Shown here in pieces: positions 36,087-45,516 of a stretch of 64,000 bases of DNA (its first letter is position 1; the number at the start of each line of letters is the position of its first letter). Position numbers and translations under genes: made by a program. The notes under the pieces were generated by a model. It ran no database searches. It was not told the origin of the DNA and was given only the letters and a program-made list of their open reading frames with translations. The stretch lies in NCBI GenBank assembly GCA_023657425.1, contig JAGTJW010000001.1, positions 1,240,001-1,304,000 on the forward strand, given 5' to 3'. The DNA is from Ideonella sp. WA131b (GTDB lineage Bacteria; Pseudomonadota; Gammaproteobacteria; Burkholderiales; Burkholderiaceae_C).

Positions 36087-36860
36087 TCAGACGGAGATTG
36101 TCTTGAGCGGCTCGAAGCCCGCGTCCTCGCCCTTTTTGGCCAGACCGCGGGCCTGGCTCAGCACGCGGCCCGGGCGGCGGCCCGCGCGCGGCACGGCGTA
36201 GTCGTGGCGGCAGTGCAGATGGCCGTGCAGCCAGAGGTCGGCGCGCTCGATCAAGTCGTCGTCGGCATTGCAGAAGCTGGCGGTGCCGGGCTGCGTGCCG
36301 TAGCGCGGGTCGGCGCTTTTCAGGCTGGGCGCGAAGTGCGTGACCACGACCGTGCGCTCGCCCGGCGCTGCAGGGCGTGCCAAGGCCTGTTCCAGCCAGG
36401 CGCGGCAACGCTGGCCTTCGTCGCGCACGGAGGCGGCGTCGAAGGGGCGGCCGTGGCGCGTGGCCTTCATCACGCGCTGGAAGTAGGCCGCGGCACGCTC
36501 GGCGCGCTCGCGGCCGGCGGCGCCGAAGAGGCCGAAGTCGCTCCAGCGCGTCGTGCCCAGGACGCGCACCCGCGTGCCGTCGGCGGCCGTGTGGCGGTGC
36601 TCGCCACACTCCAGGAAGACGAAGCCCAGGCTGTCGGTCATTCGGCGGAAGTCACGCAGCGCCTCGTCGACGTCGCGGCCGTCGAACTCGTGGTTGCCGG
36701 CCACCACCACCACCGGCACCGGCCAGCCGCGAAAGCGCCGGTAGCCGGCCCAGGTGCTGTCGATGTCGCCGGCCAGCACCAGCAACTCGGCGCCCGGTGC
36801 GGGCTCGGGCTCGAAGGATTCGGTCTCGAGGTGGAGGTCCGACAGCAGCTGCAGCTTCAC
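36087..36860 (-). CDS. Calcineurin-like metallophosphoesterase
   Basis: A 257-residue binuclear metallophosphoesterase. Metal ligands are visible in LLSDLHLE, LAGDIDS, VAGNHEFDG, VVVTHFAPS and WLHGHLHCRHDY. The GTG start overlaps the stop of the DUF2332 gene (GTGA), so the two are translationally coupled. The substrate is unknown. Confidence 0.9.
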   Translation of the reverse strand: MKLQLLSDLHLETESFEPEPAPGAELLVLAGDIDSTWAGYRRFRGWPVPVVVVAGNHEFDGRDVDEALRDFRRMTDSLGFVFLECGEHRHTAADGTRVRVLGTTRWSDFGLFGAAGRERAERAAAYFQRVMKATRHGRPFDAASVRDEGQRCRAWLEQALARPAAPGERTVVVTHFAPSLKSADPRYGTQPGTASFCNADDDLIERADLWLHGHLHCRHDYAVPRAGRRPGRVLSQARGLAKKGEDAGFEPLKTISV

Positions 36861-38008
36861 GCCGGGGATGCTGCCACGGGCCCGAGGGCACGCCAGTGCA
36901 CCCAGGCGCCGTGCGGGTGGGCCTCGGCCAGGAGCGTGTCGTGCCCGCCGGGCCAGGTGGTGCAGCGCAGCGACACCTGCAGCTGGGGCTGCGTGGGCTC
37001 GAAGCGCAGCCAGGCCACGGGCGACGCGGTCGTGGCCCCGGCCCCGGCGGCCTGCATCTGCGCACAGATGTCGGCCTGCTCGGCCGCGCCGATGTACTGC
37101 CAGACCACCGAGTGCATCAGCACGAAGGCCTCGCCGTCGCGGCGCCGCGCGATCTGCTCGCGCACGAAGTCGGCGGCGCACCGCGTCTGCACGGCGCCTG
37201 CGGCGGTCAGGCGCGGCCGTACCACGGCCACGGCGGCGCGCAGGCGCGCCATGCGCTCGGCCTGGTCGGCCCAGACGAAGGAGGCCAGGCGCAGGTCTTC
37301 GCCCGCTTGCGCAAGATCCACCGGCGCGGCATCGCAGCCGGCGCGGCGGGCCACCGCGAGCGGCGCATCGACGGGCGGGGCTGGTCCCCGCCAGATGGCG
37401 CGCAGCGTCAGCGCCGCCGCGGCGTCGCCCCAGGCCCAGGGCGTGTGGGCCGGCTCGCTGACGGGCTCGCTGACGGGTTCGCTGACGGGTTCGCAGACGG
37501 GTTGGCAGACGGGTTCGTGGCGGTAGCCGTCGGCCCACAGGTTGAGGCCGGCCGAGGCGCCGATCTCGGCCAGGTGCAGCGGCCGACGCAGCGCCTGCGC
37601 CAGGTGCAGCAGCCCGGGCAGCAGCGCGGCGCTGCGCATCACCTCGTTGGTTTGCGGCGGGCGCGCCAAGGCGGCGTGCAGGTGGGCGCGTTCGCTGCGC
37701 CAGGCGTGGGCGATGGCCTCGGTGAGCGCGTCGTTTTCCGGCGGCTCGGCCGGCGGCCACAGCGCCGCCCAGGGCTCACGCCCGAGCAAGGCCAGGTGGT
37801 GCAACGCCCCCAGCCAGCGCAGCGACACCGCGGCGGCCAGCGGATCGGCATCCACCGCCGACAGCAGCGCCAGCGCCGCGGGCTCGCGCTCGAGCCAGCG
37901 CCGCGACTGTGCCAGCACGCGCGCCGAAAAAGGCGACGCGCCTTGTCTGCACCACCCGACCTGCTGGTCGAAGGCGGCGAGCAGGCGCGTCGCGGCGGCG
38001 TCGCTCAC
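36857..38008 (-). CDS. DUF2332 family protein
   Basis: A 383-residue cytosolic protein matching the DUF2332 pattern: helical N-terminus, LLHLAQALRRPLHLAEIGASAGLNLWADGYRHE in the middle (a Rossmann/SAM-like motif, quoted in part), then ASFVWADQAERMARLRAA and VLMHSVVWQYIG. In the middle, a 12-bp repeat (about 37451–37516) encodes EPVSEPVSEPV. It is coupled to the metallophosphoesterase. Function unknown. Confidence 0.82.
   Translation of the reverse strand: MSDAAATRLLAAFDQQVGWCRQGASPFSARVLAQSRRWLEREPAALALLSAVDADPLAAAVSLRWLGALHHLALLGREPWAALWPPAEPPENDALTEAIAHAWRSERAHLHAALARPPQTNEVMRSAALLPGLLHLAQALRRPLHLAEIGASAGLNLWADGYRHEPVCQPVCEPVSEPVSEPVSEPAHTPWAWGDAAAALTLRAIWRGPAPPVDAPLAVARRAGCDAAPVDLAQAGEDLRLASFVWADQAERMARLRAAVAVVRPRLTAAGAVQTRCAADFVREQIARRRDGEAFVLMHSVVWQYIGAAEQADICAQMQAAGAGATTASPVAWLRFEPTQPQLQVSLRCTTWPGGHDTLLAEAHPHGAWVHWRALGPVAASPA
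37451..37516. repeat. In-frame 12-bp tandem repeat inside the DUF2332 gene
   Basis: Five to six imperfect copies of GGCTCGCTGACG / GGTTCGCAGACG encode (E/Q)PV(S/C) tetrapeptides. Being a multiple of three, copy-number change would keep frame and vary a flexible loop. Confidence 0.85.
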
Positions 38009-38018
38009 GCGCGTGGCG

Positions 38019-39926
38019 TCAGAGCTGCTCGAGCCGCGCCTCGATCTGCGCCTTGGTGGCCGGCAGCGCCGCCGGCAGCTTGCTCTCGAGCTGCTTGAAC
38101 AGCTCGGCGTGCAGCGTGAGCTCCTGCTGCCAGGCGGCCTTGTCGATGCCGATCACGGCGGCGAACTGCTCGCGCGTGAACGCCAGCCCGTCCCAGCGCA
38201 GGTCTTCGAAGCGCGGGCTGGTGCCGAACACGTTGTCGGCACCCTGCGCCGTGCCCTCGACGCGGCCGACCAGCCACTCCAGCACCCGCATGTTCTCGCC
38301 ATAGCCGGGCCACACGAAGCTGCCGTCGGCCCCCTTGCGGAACCAGTTGACGCAGTAGATCTTGGGCAGCCGGGCGCCACCGGCGGCGAGCTTTTCGCCC
38401 AGGCTGAGCCAATGCTGCACGTAGTCGGCCATGTGGTAGCCCACGAAGGGCAGCATGGCGAAGGGGTCGCGGCGCACGGCGCCGTTGCCGCCGGCCATGG
38501 CGGCGGTGGTCTCGCTGCCCATGGTGGCGGCCATGTACACGCCCTCGACCCAGGTGCGCGCTTCCGTCACCAGCGGCACCGTGGTGCTGCGCCGGCCGCC
38601 GAAGATGAAGGCGTCGATCGCCACGCCCTCGGGGTTGTCCCACTCGGGGTCGAGCACCGGGTTGGCGGTGGCGGCCACGGTGAAGCGGGCGTTGGGGTGT
38701 GCCGCCGGTCTGGGCTTGCCGTTCTCGCCGGCCTCCTTGGCGAGGGCCGGTGTCCAGTCCCGGCCTTGCCAGTCGATCAGGTGCGCGGGGGGCGTGTCAG
38801 TCATGCCCTCCCACCAGACGTCGCCGTCTTCGGTGAGCGCCACGTTCGTGAAGACCGTGTCGCTCTTGAGGGACGCCATGCAGTTGGGGTTGGTGTGGTC
38901 GTTGGTGCCGGGCGCGACGCCGAAGTAGCCGGCCTCGGGGTTGATGGCGTACAGGCGGCCGTCGGCGTGTGGCTTGATCCAGGCGATGTCGTCGCCGATG
39001 GTCGTGACCTTCCAGCCCTCGTAGCCGGCGGGCGGCACGAGCATGCTGAAGTTGGTCTTGCCGCAGGCGCTGGGGAAGGCGGCGGCCACGTGGTACTTCT
39101 GGCCCGCGGGCGTGGTGACGCCGAGGATCAGCATGTGCTCGGCCAGCCAGCCCTGGGCGCGGCCCATCGTTGACGCAATCCGCAGCGCGAAGCACTTCTT
39201 GCCCAGCAGCGCGTTGCCGCCGTAGCCCGAGCCGTAGCTCCAGATCTCGCGCGTCTCGGGGTAGTGGACGATGTACTTGGTGGGGTTGCAGGGCCAGGGC
39301 ACGTCTTTCTGCCCCTTGCCTTCCGAATCCACCAGGGGCGTGCCCACGGTGTGCACGCAGGGCACGAAGTCGCCATCGGCGCCCAGCACGTCGAGCGCGC
39401 CGCGGCCCATGCGCGTCATCGTGCGCATGCTCACGGCCACGTAGGCGCTGTCGGTGAGCTCGACGCCGATGTGGGCGATGTGACTGCCCAGCGGGCCCAT
39501 GCTGAAGGGCACGACGTACATCGTGCGGCCGCGCATGGCGCCCTTGAACAGGGCCGGGGTTCCGTCGGGCCGGCCGGTCTGCAGCATCTCGCGCATCTCG
39601 CGCGGGTCCATCCAGTTGTTGGTGGGGCCGGCGTCGTCCTTGTGGGCGCTGCAGATGAAGGTGCGGTCCTCCACCCGGGCCACGTCGGACGCGTCGCTGC
39701 GCGCCAGGAAGCTGCGCGGGCGTTTCACCGGATCGAGTTTCATCAGGGTACCGGCGGCCACGAGCTGCTCGGTCAGGCGCTGGTACTCCTCGGCGCTGCC
39801 GTCGCACCAGTGCACGCGGTCACATTCGGTGAGCGCGGCAATCTGCGCCACCCACTCGACGAGGCGGGCATGCCGGACGTGCGTGGGCACGTTCAGGCGC
39901 AGCCCTTCCATCGCGGGACGGTTCAT
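38019..39926 (-). CDS. pckG: Phosphoenolpyruvate carboxykinase (GTP)
   Basis: A 635-residue cytosolic gluconeogenic enzyme converting oxaloacetate and GTP to PEP. The GTP P-loop [15 protein letters not shown], the metal-binding [12 protein letters not shown] and the substrate motif [22 protein letters not shown] are canonical for the GTP class. The ATG at 39926 precedes [12 protein letters not shown], a usual N-terminus. A 36-bp perfect palindrome lies 42 bases upstream, in the leader. Confidence 0.97.
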   Translation of the reverse strand: MNRPAMEGLRLNVPTHVRHARLVEWVAQIAALTECDRVHWCDGSAEEYQRLTEQLVAAGTLMKLDPVKRPRSFLARSDASDVARVEDRTFICSAHKDDAGPTNNWMDPREMREMLQTGRPDGTPALFKGAMRGRTMYVVPFSMGPLGSHIAHIGVELTDSAYVAVSMRTMTRMGRGALDVLGADGDFVPCVHTVGTPLVDSEGKGQKDVPWPCNPTKYIVHYPETREIWSYGSGYGGNALLGKKCFALRIASTMGRAQGWLAEHMLILGVTTPAGQKYHVAAAFPSACGKTNFSMLVPPAGYEGWKVTTIGDDIAWIKPHADGRLYAINPEAGYFGVAPGTNDHTNPNCMASLKSDTVFTNVALTEDGDVWWEGMTDTPPAHLIDWQGRDWTPALAKEAGENGKPRPAAHPNARFTVAATANPVLDPEWDNPEGVAIDAFIFGGRRSTTVPLVTEARTWVEGVYMAATMGSETTAAMAGGNGAVRRDPFAMLPFVGYHMADYVQHWLSLGEKLAAGGARLPKIYCVNWFRKGADGSFVWPGYGENMRVLEWLVGRVEGTAQGADNVFGTSPRFEDLRWDGLAFTREQFAAVIGIDKAAWQQELTLHAELFKQLESKLPAALPATKAQIEARLEQL

Positions 39927-39967
39927 GGGGGATCCAATCATGCGGAAGTGAGGAAACGGGTAACCGG

Positions 39968-40003
39968 CATGGGGCGAGCGTCGCGCGCGACGCTCGCCCC
40001 ATG
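39968..40003. repeat. 36-bp perfect palindrome in the pckG leader
   Basis: The half-site CATGGGGCGAGCGTCGCG is followed immediately by its exact reverse complement. It lies in the 427-base gap between pckG and the next gene; the rest of the gap shows no gene to me. It could form a cruciform or a strong RNA hairpin ahead of pckG, or be a large operator. Confidence 0.85.
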
Positions 40004-40353
40004 GCGGCAGGGCCGGGGATTGTCGGACCACTGTAATCAGCCCGTAACCGCCTGGGGGCGGGGTCCCATGCAATATCCGCATGGCTTGATGCAAGCCGCT
40101 CGACGCGAGACGGCACGAGCCGACGCCGCGCGGGCTGTACCGCGCCCGCGTCGAAATGTCGATGACAAGGCTCGGCGGTCTATTGTCGGAGACTGCCCAC
40201 GGGGAGAAGCACTCAAGAGAGCCCCCCCGTCGCTTCTCCCGGAGAACCTACGCTGCGCCACAACTTGGTCGAGGCCGGTCTTCGGTGCTTTCGTTCGACG
40301 CTGCGCTGAAGGGCCGTGAACTCCAAACATCATTGGAACCGCAGGCAAGTCGG

Positions 40354-41106
40354 TCAGATCCTGTAGCACAGCGGCGCCGGTTGCTTTTCTTGGATCAGTT
40401 TGGCGATGAGGTTGCCGAACGAGCCCTCCTCATCATTCCCAGTAGACCGGATGATCCCCTGAGCCTCATCGAACCTTCCCTGCTCGCGGTACAGCTCGGC
40501 CAGCGTCAGGGCGCCGAGCCCACGCCGGGATGCCACCCCCCGCTTCAGCAAGAGCTCGCTCAGCCGCTTCATGTTCTGACGCTGCTCGTCCGTGGGCTCG
40601 TAGGCCGCGAACGTGAAAGGACTGTCTGCGGGTCTGGTGTAGCTGGGCGGCTTGTGCCGGCGAAACCTGTCCCACCACGTCCTGCGATCGGGGTTGGCCG
40701 CTTCCCAAGCGGCCTTCGTGGCCGCCTCTTCCACTTTCCGGTGCTGACGGTACTCTTGCCTGTAGGGGTGGTTGAGCCGGCGCCAGTACGTCAGCCTTGC
40801 GGCGACCTCCAGGTCCTCGCTGTCAGCCGCTGCGACGCACTCCGGCACCAGGTCGTCCGGCAAGCCATCGATGTCGGGCAGGTCGCTGGTTTCCGCTGTG
40901 CCGATCTTGACCAGGGCCTTCATCAGGACGAACCGCCCGCACTGGCAGCGGCGAAGCCCCTCGTCATTCGGCATGAGCGAGCCTTCACGCCAGCCGTCCG
41001 TCCAGTACCGGGAGGCCATGAAGTTGACCGAGAGGTATCTGGGAACGGCATAGCGCGCACCGCAGCAAGGCGCGGCCACGATTCGAACCCCGCTGACGAT
41101 GGTCAT
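40354..41106 (-). CDS. Hypothetical protein, possible zinc-binding N-terminus
   Basis: A 250-residue protein I do not recognise. The N-terminal third has APCCGARYAVPRYLSVNFMAS and RRCQCGRFVLM, a CC...CxC arrangement that could hold zinc. The middle is charged and helical (VEEAATKAAWEAANPDRRTWWDRFRR), and the C-terminal part looks like a TPR-like helix pair (ALTLAELYREQGRFDEAQGIIR). It lies at the edge of the core genome before the IS21 element. GC content is lower than pckG. Confidence 0.7.
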   Translation of the reverse strand: MTIVSGVRIVAAPCCGARYAVPRYLSVNFMASRYWTDGWREGSLMPNDEGLRRCQCGRFVLMKALVKIGTAETSDLPDIDGLPDDLVPECVAAADSEDLEVAARLTYWRRLNHPYRQEYRQHRKVEEAATKAAWEAANPDRRTWWDRFRRHKPPSYTRPADSPFTFAAYEPTDEQRQNMKRLSELLLKRGVASRRGLGALTLAELYREQGRFDEAQGIIRSTGNDEEGSFGNLIAKLIQEKQPAPLCYRI

Positions 41107-41443
41107 GGTCTTGCCTTCTTGGTGGTGTGACTGGGACGTTCACCGAACCGCTCGCAGATATCAGCGTGGTGATCTTGCTTGGTCGATCCAGCCATCTTCG
41201 GCTCTACATGGCTCACCAGGTGAGTCTGCAGGACTTCATCGTAGGCCCGGCGACGCCGTCGCGCGAAAGCCGACAGCTAGGTGACGCGATGAAGGCGCCG
41301 AAGAGCTCAACGGCAGCGGGCGGGTGACAGGGCAGCGGCTCGCACGCGGCCTGGTCCCGACGACCTTCGAGTTCGTGACCTACCGCCTTGGCTACCTCCT
41401 GAATGCCGATGGTTGTTCCGGCGGAGGTGCGCTGAACATCGAC

Positions 41444-41662
41444 TCAGCCCGGCCCCTTCGCCCACCGCCCAGCAGCCCGGACGAAGGACGGATGGTCGGC
41501 GCGGAAGCTGACCAGTCGCACGTCCAGCCCCTCGAACTCGACGACGCGCAGTGCACGATCGGCCGAATCATCGATCCAGTTGTCGGTGTTCCCGAACACG
41601 CCTGTGGGCGCCGGTGCGAACGTGTTGAGTTCTGGCCGGTTTCGAAATGCTGAGGGGATCGC
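41444..41662 (-). pseudogene. Fragment of a hypothetical gene at the IS21 flank
   Basis: On the minus strand a protein-like stretch (NRPELNTFAPAPTGVFGNTD ... VVEFEGLDVRLVSFRADH) ends in a stop at 41444. It has no start of its own and begins about where the IS21 element should end. It is probably the 3' part of a gene cut by the insertion. The 337 bases between it and the zinc-binding hypothetical gene (41107–41443) hold nothing I can support. Confidence 0.35.
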
Positions 41663-41718
41663 GGAGGGAGTGGCGTGATGCCGGCGCTGACGCGGCACGC
41701 AGTGGATGCCGGCGTGCT

Positions 41719-42480
41719 TCAGATCTCGGCGTGTGACTGGCCGCGGTAGCTCTTGCCTTCGATCACGACGGTCTCGACGTGGTGCAGCAGCCTGTCCAGG
41801 AGTGCCGAGGCCAGGGTCGCGTCGTTGTTGAAGATCCCGGCCCATTGCTTGTACGGGCGATTCGTTGTCAACAGCGTGGTGCCGCGCTCGTAGCGGTGGC
41901 TGATGATCTGGAACAGGCAGTCGGCGCCGAACTTGTCGATGGGCAGGTAGCCCAGCTCGTCGATGCACAGCACCTCGGGCTTGACGTAGGCTGCCAGCGC
42001 CCGCTTGAGGCCGCCGGCGGCCTGCGCGGTGGCCAGCGTGTTGATGATGTCGATGGCGCCGGTGAACAGCACCGAGTGCCCGCGCTGGCACGCTGCATAG
42101 CCCAGGGCCGTCATCAAGTGGCTCTTGCCCAGGCCGACGCCGGAGATGAACACCACGTTGGCGTGCCGGGCCACGAAGTCCAGGTGGAACAGGTTCTGTA
42201 TCTGCGGCCGGTTGATCTTGGTGGGCCAGTTCCAGTCGAACTTGTCGATGGTCTTGAGCACGGGGAAGCGGGCCTGGCGGATGCAGCGCTGCACGCGTCG
42301 GTCCTCGCGCTGGGCGGCCTCGCCGTTGAGCAGCTCGGCGAAGTAGGCCAAGTGCGACCACTGCTTGTCGGCGGCGGCCTTGGCCAGTGGCTGGTAGTTC
42401 TCGCGCATGAACGGCAGGTTCAGCGCGGTGAGCTTGGCCTGCGCGGACAGGGCATCGGGGTGGGCGTGGCGTGCTCGCAT
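41719..42480 (-). CDS. istB: IS21 transposition helper ATPase IstB
   Basis: A 253-residue AAA+ helper that assembles on target DNA with IstA. Walker A is FISGVGLGKSHLM (about residues 104–116), Walker B VLCIDELGYLPIDKFGADCLFQ (in part), and TTLLTTNRPYKQW is the sensor region. ATG 42480 is 13 bases after the istA stop. The longer frame to 42555 overlaps istA and is not needed. It appears intact. Confidence 0.95.
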   Translation of the reverse strand: MRARHAHPDALSAQAKLTALNLPFMRENYQPLAKAAADKQWSHLAYFAELLNGEAAQREDRRVQRCIRQARFPVLKTIDKFDWNWPTKINRPQIQNLFHLDFVARHANVVFISGVGLGKSHLMTALGYAACQRGHSVLFTGAIDIINTLATAQAAGGLKRALAAYVKPEVLCIDELGYLPIDKFGADCLFQIISHRYERGTTLLTTNRPYKQWAGIFNNDATLASALLDRLLHHVETVVIEGKSYRGQSHAEI

Positions 42481-42493
42481 GGTTGTCGCTCCT

Positions 42494-43954
42494 TCACTCA
42501 CGGTCGTAGATGGACAGGTCGGGCGCGGGGATCTCGATGTCGAGCAGGTCGGCACTGCGGGTGAGCTGCAGGGCGGCGGGCTCGGCCCCGATGCGCCGGC
42601 GCGCGGCCAGGATGTGGGCGATGTACTCGGCGCTGAAGGCCTGCAGCTCCAGACCGTCGTCGATGGCGCGCTCGACGGCCTCGCGGCCGTGCATCTCGGC
42701 CAGGGCGAGGATCTGGCGCAGGTGCACCCGGGCGTTCACACGCCGGGCCTCCAGGCCCTCGCGGTAGGCTTGGGCGCGCGGCGACAGGGCCAGGAACTGC
42801 ACCAGCAGGCGTTGCTCGCGGGCGCTCTTGCGCTGCTGGGCGAGTTGCTGGGCGTGCTCGGCAAGCTCGAAGTCCTTGTTGCGCTGCATGCTTCGCGCGT
42901 GGAGCGCGACGAGTTGGTCGTGGGCATAGATGCACAAGCGGTCGGCCCAGGCCTTCAGGGTCAGGCGTTGACCCACATGGCGCGAGGGCACGGAGTAGGT
43001 GTTGGAGTCCAGCGCGACGCGGAACTGCTTGTTGACGCTTGCCGTGCGCACGCGTGCGAGGTCGAACCCGACGGGGTTGAGCCGCTTGAGGCGGGCGCGC
43101 TCTTCCTCGAACATGTCCACGGGTCGGCGCTGGGTGGCGCCGTGCACGCGCACGTCGGCCACCGTGTCCACCCACAGCTGCGCGGCGGGCTGCACGGCGC
43201 TGAAGTCGATGAACTCCTGGCCGGCCAGGAAGTTCTTCTTCACGTAACCCACGCCGTTCTCCACGCGTCCCTTCTCCCAACCCGAAGCCACGTTGCAGGG
43301 GGTGATCTGGAAGCCCCAATGGCGCGAGAAGTCGAGGTACTTGGGGTTGAACACCGGCGCCTCACCGACCAGGCGCTTGAGCACGGCGGACTTCAGGTTG
43401 TCGACCATCAGCCGCGCGGGCACTGAACCGAAGGCGGCGAAGGCGTTCTCGTGGCAGGCCAGGAAGAACTCCATCTCCTGCGACACGGTGAACTCCAGGT
43501 ACATGCGCCGGCTGTAGCACAGCACCATCACGAAGAAGCTCAGGCGCCGGCGCGTGTTGCCCACGGCGACGGTGCCGAACTCACCCCAGTCGAGCTGCGC
43601 GCACTCGCCCGGCTCGAAGTCCAGCTTGAGGAAGGCCGGCCGCTGTCGCGGGCGGATGCGGTGCACGTAGTCCTTGACGATGGTGATGCCGCCGCCGTAG
43701 CCGGCCTCGAGCAGCCGCTGGTAGATCTGCTGGGCGCTGTACGGGTGGGCGTCGAGCCAGCGCACGATCTGGCCCTTGAAGGCGTCGAGCTTGCTGGCGC
43801 GCAGCACGGCCTTGCGCGCTCGGAACTGTTCGGCCTGCGCCCACCGGGCGACGGTGCGTACATCCAGGCCCAGCGCTCGCGCGGTCTGCGCCACCGTGAG
43901 TTGCTGGCGCACCAGGTGGTCACGGATGCGGCAGTAGGTCTCGTAGTCAACCAC
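42494..43954 (-). CDS. istA: IS21 family transposase IstA
   Basis: A 486-residue DDE transposase. It has an N-terminal helix-turn-helix (QLTVAQTARALGLDVRTVARW), then the catalytic residues in CAQLDWGEFGTV (first D), LMVDNLKSAV (second D) and GRVENGVGYVKKNF (E). The C-terminal beta-barrel and helical tail follow. Apparently intact, so the element may be mobile. Confidence 0.96.
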   Translation of the reverse strand: MVDYETYCRIRDHLVRQQLTVAQTARALGLDVRTVARWAQAEQFRARKAVLRASKLDAFKGQIVRWLDAHPYSAQQIYQRLLEAGYGGGITIVKDYVHRIRPRQRPAFLKLDFEPGECAQLDWGEFGTVAVGNTRRRLSFFVMVLCYSRRMYLEFTVSQEMEFFLACHENAFAAFGSVPARLMVDNLKSAVLKRLVGEAPVFNPKYLDFSRHWGFQITPCNVASGWEKGRVENGVGYVKKNFLAGQEFIDFSAVQPAAQLWVDTVADVRVHGATQRRPVDMFEEERARLKRLNPVGFDLARVRTASVNKQFRVALDSNTYSVPSRHVGQRLTLKAWADRLCIYAHDQLVALHARSMQRNKDFELAEHAQQLAQQRKSAREQRLLVQFLALSPRAQAYREGLEARRVNARVHLRQILALAEMHGREAVERAIDDGLELQAFSAEYIAHILAARRRIGAEPAALQLTRSADLLDIEIPAPDLSIYDRE

Positions 43955-44369
43955 GGCGCGCTCGAGCCTGCTGCAGCAGCGCGGCCAGGCTCACGGGCTG
44001 GCCGCCGGTGTTGGCCCCGGCAACGCCCGGTGGACGCGGCGCCGGGCGCTGCGCCGCCACGGTCCCCGGCAGGGCCAGCACCTGGTACAGCGGCGAGCGA
44101 TAGGCGATGAGATCCAGCTCGATGAGCTGCTGGCGTGCCGCGGCGAACTGCTCGTCACTCAGGTGCAGCCGCCGGGCGAGCGTGGCCGAGCCGTAGTAGC
44201 TCAGGCCCTGGGCATCGGACACCGTGACCAGGAACAGGTACAGCGCCGCCGAGCGGGCCTCACAGCGGTCGATGAAGTGCTGCTGCACGAGCGCCTGGTC
44301 AACCCAGCTGAACTGCTCGGGGACCTGGCGCAGCCGCTCGGGCCGAAGTAGCTGCTTGATGGCCTTCAC
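43947..44369 (-). CDS. IS21-associated accessory protein, helix-turn-helix-like
   Basis: A 140-residue protein whose stop overlaps the istA start by eight bases. Segments YYGSATLARRLHLSDEQFAAARQQLIELDLIAY look like a winged helix-turn-helix. I take it as an accessory or regulatory gene carried by this IS21 branch. The upstream CxxC gene overlaps its start by 71 bases. No experimental role known to me. Confidence 0.6.
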   Translation of the reverse strand: MKAIKQLLRPERLRQVPEQFSWVDQALVQQHFIDRCEARSAALYLFLVTVSDAQGLSYYGSATLARRLHLSDEQFAAARQQLIELDLIAYRSPLYQVLALPGTVAAQRPAPRPPGVAGANTGGQPVSLAALLQQARARRG

Positions 44370-44856
44370 CGCACCTCCCGTTGATCACGTCGCGCCCAAG
44401 TTGTACGAGGCGCCGGGTGGTGCTGGCCATGTCATCTTGTAGCGCCGGCTGGAACAGATGGGCCACAAGCCCCGCCAGCAAAGGCGATTCGGCGATCAAG
44501 AGATCTTGTAACGCCACGGTCGGGGGCGCCCCGGGAGCCTCGACACGATTGGCCGATTCCTCAATCGAATCAGGCACTTGCAGCGGCAAGAGATCTTGTA
44601 ACGCCCGCGGCGGGCGCACCCGGTCGCAGCTGTAGCCGGGATGCGCGGCGCGCCAAGCCTGGACGCGGGCGACGTGCACGGGGCCGCTGAAGTAGTCGCG
44701 GTTGGATGGCTTGGACAACCAGGCGGCCTGGCTGGCTGCCTTGCTCGCGCGCCGGCAATCGACGGCGCAGCAGTAGCGCTGACGTTCACCGCTGCGATGG
44801 TCGGGGAGGAAAAACTCCCCGCACGACATGCACTTGCGCTGTCCCGCCTTGGCCAT
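44299..44856 (-). CDS. IS21-associated CxxC zinc-finger-like protein
   Basis: A 185-residue protein beginning MAKAGQRKCMSCGEFFLPDHRS..., with CMSC and YCCAVDC spaced as a treble-clef-like zinc finger, then NRDYFSGPVHVARVQAWRAAHPGYS. Proteins with this start occur next to istA in related elements (from memory). The C-terminal half contains three ALQDL motifs encoded by a repeated TTACAAGATCT-type DNA stretch. It may bind DNA or RNA of the element. Confidence 0.6.
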   Translation of the reverse strand: MAKAGQRKCMSCGEFFLPDHRSGERQRYCCAVDCRRASKAASQAAWLSKPSNRDYFSGPVHVARVQAWRAAHPGYSCDRVRPPRALQDLLPLQVPDSIEESANRVEAPGAPPTVALQDLLIAESPLLAGLVAHLFQPALQDDMASTTRRLVQLGRDVINGRCGEGHQAATSARAAAPGPRAVQLG

Positions 44857-44954
44857 CGTCGCTCCCCAACGAACCCGTCGAGCGCGACAACCACCTCGAG
44901 CGAACACTCGTCGGCGCAGAGTCTGAAGAAGAAGGAGAACGGAGCTGAAGAAGA

Positions 44955-44987
44955 CCGTCAGAGACGGTGATCCGAAGAAGACGGATC
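44955..44987. promoter_or_regulatory. Two adjacent stem-loops in the leader of the IS21 accessory operon
   Basis: CCGTC/GACGG (44955–44959 and 44963–44967) and GATCCG/CGGATC (44969–44974 and 44982–44987) form consecutive small hairpins, within a tract rich in GAAGAAG repeats. They lie about 100 bases before the CxxC gene start on the minus strand, so they may modulate transcription or translation of the element's genes. Confidence 0.35.
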
Positions 44988-45138
44988 AGCAAGAACACGC
45001 ACGTTCAGACCGGCTGAAAGAAGACAAATTCAAGCCGGCGCCCACACACGCCGCGCCAGAGCGCCTGCGTGCGCCCGTTGAGTCTGGGCTCCGCATCCCC
45101 CCAGTGCAGCCGCTGCATAGCGTAGTGGTTGCGCCCGT

Positions 45139-45430
45139 TCAGTGACCCCAAAGATCGGTGACGAGTCCTGAGTCGAGCAGTGCAGCCGTTCCGGGCATGA
45201 GGATCTCGCTGTTGGAGGTGGCCACTCGGCTTCGATCAACCCCGGGCGACCCCTTTGCGTTCCAGGAGCGCTGCGTGCCTCGCATTGGCGTCGAGCCGCC
45301 ACTCGCGCATCGATGCGCCCGCACAGTGCAGCCCAAGCTCAAGCCTCTCACTCCGGCCCAGGTAGCGCCGCCCACCCGCCGCGAAGGCGGTGACGCAGGC
45401 GCTGCTGCAGGTTTCCAGCACCTATTTGAC
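45139..45430 (-). pseudogene. Possible remnant of a ClpP-like periplasmic serine-protease protein
   Basis: One minus-strand frame reads VLETCSSACVTAFAAGGRRYLG then LELGLHCAGAS, which resembles the Ser-active-site region (C-x-SAC-x-x-AF-AG) of ClpP-like periplasmic proteins. A stop precedes it and the frame must shift near 45236 to continue. It is a decayed gene between the IS21 element and the defence operon. The assignment is weak. The rest of the 45.0–45.5 kb gap shows no gene. Confidence 0.3.
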
Positions 45431-45516
45431 ATACCGGCGCCGGAGTTCCAAAGTCCCGATCACGAAACGACTTCCAGCCGGAAACTTGCCCTTGCTGCTG
45501 CCGTGCGGCCGGCCCA

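Larger units (their letters stand above)
41670..45150 (-). mobile_element. IS21-family insertion sequence with two accessory genes (ends approximate)
   Basis: istA and istB are intact and in the standard order. Two further genes upstream of istA on the same strand (a helix-turn-helix-like protein and a CxxC protein) overlap each other and istA, so they belong to the element. I could not identify terminal inverted repeats or the target duplication by eye; both ends are estimates. Two direct GCGCCCGTT(G/C)AGT motifs near 45075 and 45135 could be terminal repeats. Confidence 0.75.

Noticed and set aside
44299..44907. ALQDL-encoding repeats as an attachment site
   Set aside because: Three short imperfect copies inside a coding gene, far from any element end I can define; kept only as an observation.
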